Source: DASSHC01 sp035693105 (GTDB lineage Bacteria > Chloroflexota > Chloroflexia > Thermomicrobiales > Thermomicrobiaceae). From it: a stretch of 9,246 nt of DNA. The stretch covers positions 1 to 9,246 of the forward strand of contig DASSHC010000060.1 in assembly GCA_035693105.1 (NCBI GenBank), read 5' to 3'. Positions 1 to 5,402 of this stretch are shown piece by piece. The notes under the pieces were generated by a model. The model was not told where the DNA came from. It saw only the letters and a list, made by a program, of their open reading frames with translations, and searched no databases. The position numbers and the translations under genes are program-made. The first letter of the stretch is position 1; every line of letters starts with the position of its first letter.

Positions 1-795
1 TGCTTGATGCACGAGCTGATCAAACGTGAGTGCTTCCTCGGGAAATGAGGCGATGCCCCACGCCACCGAGACCCCATGCACTCCAGCAGCCCGCTGCACG
101 CGCCCGACGAGCTCCGCCGTACCCTGAGCATTAGTTTCCTGGCACAGTATGGCCAGCCCAGCCGGGTGCCTGAAGACGAGATCCGAGCGGCGAACCGTAT
201 CGCAGACGACCCTGGCCAAACGGCTGATGGCATAGCTTCCCACCAGAGCGGACTGCACTTCAGCCACCGCTCGGTGGAGCGTGGCCCGAGACGTCTCTTC
301 ATCCGGCTCAACGACCAAAAGACTGAGAGGACGCTGGTAACGTCGGCTGCGGTACAGAATGTTTTGAATCTCCTCATCGACCTCGTCAGCGCGGCGAATC
401 CGTTTGTCGGTGGCCGGCAAGACCACGTCCCTGATCGCGCCCTCGAAGTCCAACAGTCCCTGAGCAAACCGATGCCCCAGTACGATCGAAATCGCGAGGA
501 ACGCGGTCTCAATGCCGAGAGCATGTGCACTCAGACCGCCCGGCCGTAGGCCTTCGTGAAGGAAGATGAGGCGGCCGAATTCATAGCTGCCAAGCCAGAG
601 AGAGAGCCAGAGGAACACGGACAAGCGCGACAACCGCGGCAGAGCAATGAGGACAAGAACGATCGAAAATGCAACAAGACACAATCCTGGATTGAGTTCC
701 CACCCAACTCTGCCCGGCGCAACGAAGCGATCGAAGAACAGCGCGGCAAAAGCAATTGCAAAGAGAAAGATCGCTGACCGTCTCATATGCGTCAT
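1..795 (-). CDS. Membrane protein with degenerate GGDEF-like domain (C-terminus beyond window)
   Basis: An open frame of 265 codons runs without a stop from an ATG at 795 to the left edge, so the C-terminus is missing. An AGGAG motif (minus strand, 806-810) lies 10 nt before this ATG; a second in-frame ATG at 786 is worse spaced. Residues about 7-21, 37-53, 58-70 and 92-107 are hydrophobic and look like four membrane helices. After them comes a GGDEF-type fold: RRYQRPLSLLVVE (151-163), then RRSDLVFR (202-209), LAILCQETNAQG (214-225) and VSVAWGIASFPEEALTFDQL (242-261). These match the conserved blocks of diguanylate cyclases. The key residues are lost: the GGDEF loop reads H-P-A-G-L (210-214), and the metal-binding Asp region after LLVV is E-P-D-E-E with no FK..ND segment. 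It is therefore probably a catalytically dead sensor or scaffold rather than a c-di-GMP synthase. Base composition near its start is close to 50% GC, lower than its neighbours. The domain match is by eye only. Confidence 0.8.
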   Translation of the reverse strand, partial: MTHMRRSAIFLFAIAFAALFFDRFVAPGRVGWELNPGLCLVAFSIVLVLIALPRLSRLSVFLWLSLWLGSYEFGRLIFLHEGLRPGGLSAHALGIETAFLAISIVLGHRFAQGLLDFEGAIRDVVLPATDKRIRRADEVDEEIQNILYRSRRYQRPLSLLVVEPDEETSRATLHRAVAEVQSALVGSYAISRLARVVCDTVRRSDLVFRHPAGLAILCQETNAQGTAELVGRVQRAAGVHGVSVAWGIASFPEEALTFDQLVHQA

Positions 796-805
796 GGCTT
801 GATTG

Positions 806-810
806 CTCCT
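806..810 (-). promoter_or_regulatory. Ribosome binding site for the GGDEF-like gene
   Basis: AGGAG on the minus strand, 10 nt before the ATG at 795. It favours that start over the in-frame ATG at 786, which would be 19 nt away. Confidence 0.5.
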
Positions 811-1006
811 GGGAGGCTACGCTAGTGAGCAGACGCTCGTCTCGTTCGCAGGGGCGAGAACGCCCGCGAACAGCACGCGAATCGGCTCGCGTCAGGCGCG
901 CCAGCAAGTTCCGTCTCGTCCATGTGACAACTCAAGCGCGCCTCAACGTGAAACTACAGGACGTCGCGCACCCGTCGCGTATCTAGCCTACCGATGGCCC
1001 CTGAAC

Positions 1007-1031
1007 ATTTGGGGCGGGAGGCGCGCCAAAT
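1007..1031. repeat. Short hairpin with 5-nt loop
   Basis: ATTTGGGGCG (1007-1016) pairs with CGCGCCAAAT (1022-1031) around the loop GGAGG. Nine of ten positions pair; the exception is a G-G mismatch at 1013/1025. Neither strand has a T-run after the stem, so a classical intrinsic terminator is unlikely. It may be a protein-binding site or a relic of a repeat. Confidence 0.5.
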
Positions 1032-1189
1032 CTGTTACGGACTCGTCATTGGGCGTCACGTGTGTGCTGTGATCCGGCCTTCGCCGATGGTGCGCGATTG
1101 GCCATCATGCGAGATCTCGCCGGTCGCGACGGACGGGATGCGCGACTGGCACGCGCGAAGTCCGTTTCACACCCTTCGACCTCGTTGCG

Positions 1190-1330
1190 TGCCGCGTGAC
1201 GACGGATCCCTCGACTGCGCTCGGGATGACAGGGTACGGGCGCGGCCTACCGGACAACACATCGTTGTCGTTCGCCTCGCACTCTCCCTGTCATTCCGAG
1301 CGCGGTCGAGGGATCCGTCGTCACGCGGCA
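1190..1330. repeat. Dispersed inverted-repeat element, copy 1 (intact)
   Basis: Two 45-nt arms, 1190-1234 and 1286-1330, are reverse complements with only two mismatches, separated by a 51-nt loop. The arms contain the core CTCGACTGCGCTCGGGATGA and a GGATCC site. The loop holds a second small hairpin, GACAAC (1253-1258) with GTTGTC (1264-1269). The element lies 27 bp beyond the stop codon of the sigma factor gene, so it would be at the 3' end of that transcript. Related copies are at 5095-5309 and 9162-9246. It encodes nothing, so it is best described as a MITE-like or REP-like dispersed element. From memory, similar sequences are common in Chloroflexota and other environmental genomes; this was not checked. 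Confidence 0.85.
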
Positions 1331-1357
1331 TCCAGGTCTGTCGCCGGGCAGAGCCTC

Positions 1358-2344
1358 TCACAGCTCCGCGGCGTACGCCGCCAGCCGCTGGGTGCCGACC
1401 TTGCGCAGCTTACGCAGCGCCTCGTTCTCCAACTGCCGCACCCGTTCGCGGCTGATGTTCAGCTGCTCGCCCACCTCCGCCAGCGTATGCGGCGTACCGT
1501 TGTTCAGTCCAAAGCGGAGCTGCAGAACGAGCCGCTGGCGCGGTGTGAGTTGTTCCAGCACCTTGCCGACATCGCGCTGCAGGAGCGTCTCGGCCGCGAT
1601 CTCCTCGGGCGACTGGCTGACCTCGTCGGCGATGATGTCACCCAGACTCGACTCCTGCTCCTCGCCCAGCGGCGTCTCCAGCGAGATCGTGCGCTGCGCG
1701 GCGCGGATAATCTGCTCGATCTTCTCCGGCGGCACGCTCATCGCCTCGGCGACCTCCTCCGGATGCGGCGGGCGACCCAGTTCCTGCGTCAACTGCGAGA
1801 CGGTGCGGCGGTAGCGCGTGATGCTGTCGGTCACGTGCACCGGAAGGCGAATCGTGCGCCCCTGGTCGGCGATGGCGCGGCTGATCGCCTGCCGGATCCA
1901 CCAGGTCGCGTAGGTGCTGAAGCGGTAGCCCTTGCGCCAGTCGTACTTCTCGACGGCGCGAATCAGCCCCATGTTCCCTTCCTGGATCAGATCGAGCAGC
2001 GACAGGCCCCGACCGAGGTAGCGCTTGGCGATACTGACGACCAGGCGCAGGTTGGCGCGCACGAACTTCTGCAACGCCTCCATGTCGCCCGCCTCAACCC
2101 GCTTGGCCAGCTCGACCTCCTCCTGGGCGCTGAGGAGCGGCGTACGGGCGATGTCGCGCAGGTAGAGCCGTATCGGATCGGTGACCGCCGCCGGGTCGTA
2201 CCGGGCGATCAGATCCAGATCCTCGACCTCCGGCTCGAACTCGGCCTCCTCTGGTTCGCCGGGCTCGATCACCTCCAGCTCGCCCGGCGGGCCCAGCCCC
2301 TGCTCCGCGCGCTCCTCGTCCTGGTCCTCGCGCTCATCTGCCAT
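1358..2344 (-). CDS. RNA polymerase sigma factor, RpoD/SigA family
   Basis: A sigma-70 family initiation factor of 328 residues that directs RNA polymerase to promoters. Residues 1-50 are an acidic tail with many Glu/Asp. Region 1.2 follows (about 55-87, DPIRLYLRDIARTPLLSAQEE). Region 2 spans about 98-170, with YRFSTYATWWIRQAI (140-154) for promoter melting and DQGRTIRLPVHV (160-171) for -10 recognition. Region 3 is about 172-255. Region 4 (about 262-316) ends in the helix-turn-helix SRERVRQLENEALRKLR (299-315... approximately). Region 1.1 is absent, so it is shorter than B. subtilis SigA and far shorter than E. coli RpoD. Typical primary factors read PVHM and TRERIRQIE; here the sequence is PVHV and SRERVRQLE, so a group 2 (SigB/HrdB-like) role is as possible as the housekeeping role. 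The ATG at 2344 is preceded by AGGAG (2354-2358) with 9-nt spacing; a TTG at 2347 would add one residue. It is divergent from sbcC. Confidence 0.95.
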   Translation of the reverse strand: MADEREDQDEERAEQGLGPPGELEVIEPGEPEEAEFEPEVEDLDLIARYDPAAVTDPIRLYLRDIARTPLLSAQEEVELAKRVEAGDMEALQKFVRANLRLVVSIAKRYLGRGLSLLDLIQEGNMGLIRAVEKYDWRKGYRFSTYATWWIRQAISRAIADQGRTIRLPVHVTDSITRYRRTVSQLTQELGRPPHPEEVAEAMSVPPEKIEQIIRAAQRTISLETPLGEEQESSLGDIIADEVSQSPEEIAAETLLQRDVGKVLEQLTPRQRLVLQLRFGLNNGTPHTLAEVGEQLNISRERVRQLENEALRKLRKVGTQRLAAYAAEL

Positions 2345-2353
2345 CAACCGTGT

Positions 2354-2358
2354 CTCCT
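2354..2358 (-). promoter_or_regulatory. Ribosome binding site for the sigma factor gene
   Basis: AGGAG on the minus strand, 9 nt before the ATG at 2344 and 6 nt before the alternative TTG at 2347. It supports a start here but does not by itself separate the two. Confidence 0.6.
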
Positions 2359-2449
2359 ACTCGGTCGTCCGTACCCGGCGCCGCGCGACCTGTCGGAAAG
2401 TCACCCCAAGAAGCTTGCCAGCCGCGCGGATAACTGCGTTCGGACGCGG

Positions 2450-2455
2450 TATACT
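2450..2455 (+). promoter_or_regulatory. Candidate -10 element for sbcC
   Basis: TATACT differs from the sigma-70 -10 consensus at one base and stands out in an otherwise GC-rich 166-bp divergent region. It would give a leader of roughly 50 nt before the ATG at 2511. No good -35 hexamer lies 16-18 bp upstream; the nearest TTG-type hexamer, TTGCCA at 2415-2420, is 29 bp away. A separate TTGACG at 2471-2476 has only a poor -10 partner. Confidence 0.35.
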
Positions 2456-2510
2456 TTCGTTCGTTGCATCTTGACGCGCCGAACGCGCCCAACCAGAAAA
2501 GCGATCGCTG

Positions 2511-5063
2511 ATGATACCGACCTCACTGAGCGTGCGGAACTTCATGTGCTATCGGTCGAGCGTCGAGATCGACCTGCGGGGCGTGCGCGTCGCCTGCCTC
2601 TCCGGCGACAACGGCGCGGGGAAGTCCGCTCTCCTCGACTGTATTACCTGGGCGCTCTGGGGTAAAGCCCGCGTCAACAATGACCGCCAGTTGATGGCGC
2701 TCAACGCCAGCGAGATGGAGGTCGTCTTCAGCTTCTTGCTCGCCGGCCAGGAGTTTCGCGTGTCGCGCCGGCGCGGCCGGGGTGGCAATGGTCCGCTGAC
2801 GCTCGAACTGCAGATTCGCGACGAGGGGCGCTGGCGCTCGATCAGCGGCGCGACCAGCCGCGAGACGCAGCAGGCGATCGATCGCCTGCTCTGCATGGAC
2901 TACGACACCTTCATCAACTCCTCGTTCATCCTGCAGGGCCGCGCCGACGAGTTCACCACCAAGACCCCGGCCAGCCGCAAGCAGGTGCTGGCCGACATCT
3001 TGAACCTGAGCGAGTACGACCGGTTGGAGGAGATGGCGCGGGCCGAGTTCAGGGAGCGCGATCGCCAACTGCGCGAGATCGACTTGGAGCTGGCGCGGCT
3101 AGAGCGTGAGCTGGAGTCGGCGCCCCAGCACCAGGCGGAGGTGGCGCGGCTCAGCCACGTAATCCTTGAGCTGGGCCGCCAGATCGACAGCCACGACGCC
3201 CGCCTACAGACCGTGCGGCGGCTGCTGCAGGCGCTGGAGGTGACCGCCGAGCAGCGCGAGCGTCTGCTGGGCGAGATCCGCTCGCTCGACCAGGAGCTGG
3301 ACGAGCTGGTGCGGCTGCGCGGCGAGACCGAGCGCCGCATCGAGTCCCAGCGCGCCATCCTGGCCCGCCGTCAGGAGATCGAAGACGGTTACCAGCGTCT
3401 GGCGGCCCTGCGCCTGCGCAACGAGGAGCTGACCGCCCAGCTCGCCGCGCGCCAGGGGCTGCTCGAGCAGCGTCGCGCCGCCGAGCGCGTCATCACCGGC
3501 AAAGAGCACGAGGTCGAGAGCGAGCTGCGCTCGCTGGAGGATAGACGCGCGGCCCTAGCCACGCTGATCGCCGGACGCCAGACGCTGACCATGCAGCTCG
3601 ATCAGGTGCGGAAACAGACCGCGGCGCTGCCGATCCTGAAGCGCGAGATCGACGACACCCGCGCCGAGCAATCGGCGCTGGAGACGCGGCGCGGCGAGCT
3701 GCAGGCCGAGAACCGCCAGCTCAAAGCCGAGATGACCGCGCTCAAGCAGCGCATGGAGCAGATCGGCGACGAGGACGCCGCCTGTCCGGTCTGCCGCCGC
3801 CCGCTCGGCGAGCACGAGCGCCATGACATCCGGACCGACTATGTGGCCGAGGGCACGCTGCTGGGGGACCGCTACCGTGCCAACCAGGCTCGGCTGAAGG
3901 AGATCGAGGCTGAGCTGACCGAGCAAGCCGACGACCTCGCCGCGCTGGAGCGCCAGCGTACCAAACTCGACAGCCTCTGCCGCAGCGAGGCCACGTTGCA
4001 AGAGCGCCTGGCACGCGGCGACGAAGCCGCGGCCGAGGAGGCGACGCTGGCCGCGCGGGCGGAAACGCTGCGGCAGCGGCTCATCTGCGGCGCGATCGCG
4101 GCGGAGGAGCGCGCCGAACTCGCTCGGCTCGAGCGGGAGCTGAGCGGCCTCGCCTACGACCACGACGCGCATCTAGCGCTGCAGCAGAAGATCAAGGCAC
4201 TGCACGGGGTCGAGGCGGACGTGCGGCAACTACTGGTCGCCAGCACCGCGCTCGCCAAGGACGAGGAGCAAGTCGCCTGGATCGCCACGCAGGCGGCACG
4301 CTGCCGCGACGAGCGCGCCGGGCGGGTCAAACAGGAGGCGGAGCTGGCGGCGCAGGTGGCCCAAATCGACGAGCACCGCGCGCTTCACGACGAACTGGAA
4401 GCCCTGCTCGACCGCATGGTGCGCGAGCGGTCGCTGGCGCAGGAGGCGTTCGGCGCGGCGCAGGAGCGGCTGGCGGCCTGCCGCAAGCTGGAGGAGGAAC
4501 GCGACCAGCGGCTCACGGAGCGCGGCCGCACCGCCGACGAGAAGGCGCTCTACGACGAGCTGACCCTCGCGTTCGGCAAGCGCGGCATCCAGGCGATGGT
4601 CATCGAGAACATCGTGCCGGAGCTGCAAGACGAAGCCAACGCCATCCTGGACAAGATGCCCGGCAATAGCATGCGCATCGAGTTCCAGACGCAGCGCCAG
4701 GCGCTCACCGGCGACAATACCATCGAGACGCTCGACATCATCATCGGCGACGAGGCTGGCCGTCGCCCCTACGAGTTGTACAGCGGCGGCGAGGCCTTCC
4801 GAGTCAACTTCGCCATCCGGGTCGCGCTCAGCACGCTGCTGGCCCGCCGCGCCGGCGCCCGCCTGCAGACGCTGGTCATCGACGAGGGCTTCGGCACGCA
4901 GGACAGCCGCGGGCGGGATGGGCTGATCGAGGCGATCCACGCCATCGAGCAGGACTTCGCCATGATCCTGGTTATCACCCATATCGCCGAGCTGAAGGAT
5001 TTGTTCCCAACCCGTATCGACGTCGTCAAGACCGGCGACGGCTCGCTCGTCAGCGTCAATTAA
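2511..5063 (+). CDS. sbcC: SbcC/Rad50-type SMC-family ATPase (DNA repair exonuclease subunit)
   Basis: The large ATPase subunit of the Mre11-Rad50 (SbcCD) complex, which tethers and processes DNA ends and hairpins in the nucleoid with the SbcD/Mre11 nuclease. The 850 residues show the full family layout. The N-terminal lobe carries Walker A GDNGAGKS (32-39) and Q-loop Gln142 in SSFILQGRADEF. Two long Glu/Arg/Leu-rich coiled coils (about 175-415 and 440-690) flank the zinc hook Cys425-Pro-Val-Cys428. The C-terminal lobe has the signature YSGGEAFRVNFAIR (about 757-770), Walker B TLVIDEGFGTQD (about 787-798) and the His824 switch in VITHIAEL. The length is close to archaeal Rad50 and shorter than E. 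coli SbcC. The start is the first ATG before the conserved N-terminal strand; only a weak purine stretch precedes it. The gene stands alone: the sigma factor gene is divergent upstream and the M81 gene convergent downstream. The usual partner sbcD is not in the window. Confidence 0.95.
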   Translation: MIPTSLSVRNFMCYRSSVEIDLRGVRVACLSGDNGAGKSALLDCITWALWGKARVNNDRQLMALNASEMEVVFSFLLAGQEFRVSRRRGRGGNGPLTLELQIRDEGRWRSISGATSRETQQAIDRLLCMDYDTFINSSFILQGRADEFTTKTPASRKQVLADILNLSEYDRLEEMARAEFRERDRQLREIDLELARLERELESAPQHQAEVARLSHVILELGRQIDSHDARLQTVRRLLQALEVTAEQRERLLGEIRSLDQELDELVRLRGETERRIESQRAILARRQEIEDGYQRLAALRLRNEELTAQLAARQGLLEQRRAAERVITGKEHEVESELRSLEDRRAALATLIAGRQTLTMQLDQVRKQTAALPILKREIDDTRAEQSALETRRGELQAENRQLKAEMTALKQRMEQIGDEDAACPVCRRPLGEHERHDIRTDYVAEGTLLGDRYRANQARLKEIEAELTEQADDLAALERQRTKLDSLCRSEATLQERLARGDEAAAEEATLAARAETLRQRLICGAIAAEERAELARLERELSGLAYDHDAHLALQQKIKALHGVEADVRQLLVASTALAKDEEQVAWIATQAARCRDERAGRVKQEAELAAQVAQIDEHRALHDELEALLDRMVRERSLAQEAFGAAQERLAACRKLEEERDQRLTERGRTADEKALYDELTLAFGKRGIQAMVIENIVPELQDEANAILDKMPGNSMRIEFQTQRQALTGDNTIETLDIIIGDEAGRRPYELYSGGEAFRVNFAIRVALSTLLARRAGARLQTLVIDEGFGTQDSRGRDGLIEAIHAIEQDFAMILVITHIAELKDLFPTRIDVVKTGDGSLVSVN

Positions 5064-5094
5064 CGGACGGGGCCTGGCTGACGCCAACGCTCGG

Positions 5095-5309
5095 TGCCGC
5101 TCCACGTTGAATCCCTCGTCTACGCTCGGGATGACCGGGGAAGTGGGGGGCTGACGACAACGTTCATTGTCGCCCAATAGTCCACCTCTCTTTCCCTGTC
5201 ATCCCGAGTCGTCAGGAGCCTCGGCTCGCCACGGCGGCATGAAAACGGGCGGCTTGCGGGCCGCTATTTTCACCGTAGCGCAGTCGAGGGATCCGTGCCG
5301 CACGCGGTA
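5095..5309. repeat. Dispersed inverted-repeat element, copy 2 (diverged, interrupted)
   Basis: The left arm (5095-5139) keeps ATCCCTCG and CGCTCGGGATGAC from copy 1 but has diverged in its outer part. The right arm is split: CCCTGTCATCCCGAG at 5194-5208 and CGCAGTCGAGGGATCCGT at 5279-5296, continuing to about 5309. A 70-nt insert (5209-5278) separates them. The loop keeps a small apical hairpin, CGACAA (5155-5160) with TTGTCG (5167-5172). The element lies in the convergent gap between sbcC and the M81 gene, downstream of both. Confidence 0.75.
5209..5278. repeat. 70-nt palindromic insert inside repeat copy 2
   Basis: The stretch interrupts the right arm at a point where copy 1 is continuous. 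It folds on itself: CGCCACGG (5227-5234) pairs with CCGTAGCG (5273-5280) at seven of eight positions, GAAAA (5241-5245) with TTTTC (5267-5271), and GCGG (5249-5252) with CCGC (5261-5264). No clear target-site duplication is visible. It may be a second, smaller palindromic element nested in the first. Confidence 0.55.
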
Positions 5310-5349
5310 CCCAACGTTTTCGATAGGCAATGTGCTCCCCCCCCGCGCT

Positions 5350-5388
5350 CCCCTCCCCCAGTATTGGGAGAGGGGTTGGGGGTGAGGG
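5350..5388. repeat. C/G-rich hairpin with adjoining G-quadruplex-type motif
   Basis: CCCCTCCCCCA (5350-5360) pairs with TGGGAGAGGGG (5365-5375) over a 4-nt loop with one mismatch. The plus strand from 5366 to 5388 has four G-runs (3, 4, 5 and 3) separated by 3, 2 and 3 bases, which satisfies the usual G3+N1-7 quadruplex rule. It lies 14 bp beyond the stop of the M81 gene and at the far end of any long sbcC transcript. No T-run follows on either strand, so its value as an intrinsic terminator is uncertain. Similar C/G-rich hairpins are, from memory, common intergenic repeats in many bacteria. Confidence 0.6.
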
Positions 5389-5402
5389 CACGTGAGAGCT
5401 CG

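Larger units (their letters stand above)
796..1189. other. Non-coding stretch between the GGDEF-like gene and the repeat
   Basis: No reading frame here resembles a known protein. The few open frames are arginine- and serine-rich and overlap each other on both strands. The stretch should hold the promoter of the leftward gene in its first 100 or so bases, but no clear -35/-10 pair was found. It contains the hairpin at 1007-1031 and a perfect 12-bp palindrome, GCGAGATCTCGC, at 1109-1120. Confidence 0.6.

Noticed and set aside
76..549. 157-codon plus-strand open frame
   Set aside because: The minus strand over the same bases encodes a continuous protein with membrane helices and GGDEF landmarks; this frame has neither domains nor a good ribosome binding site.
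1190..1330. Reading the inverted repeat as an insertion sequence end or intrinsic terminator
   Set aside because: No transposase frame lies between or near the arms, and no T-run follows the stem on either strand; dispersed non-coding repeat is the safer call.
1196..2665. 489-codon plus-strand open frame
   Set aside because: It lies opposite the sigma factor gene and runs into sbcC in another frame. Its composition (Leu/Arg/Ala/Asp runs) is that of an antisense frame in GC-rich DNA, while the minus strand gives a clear sigma factor.
4230..5177. 315-codon minus-strand open frame
   Set aside because: It is the antisense of the sbcC C-terminal half and contains no family motif.
5167..5385. 72-codon plus-strand frame after sbcC
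   Set aside because: It is made wholly of the dispersed repeat, its insert and the C/G-rich hairpin, so it is not a gene.
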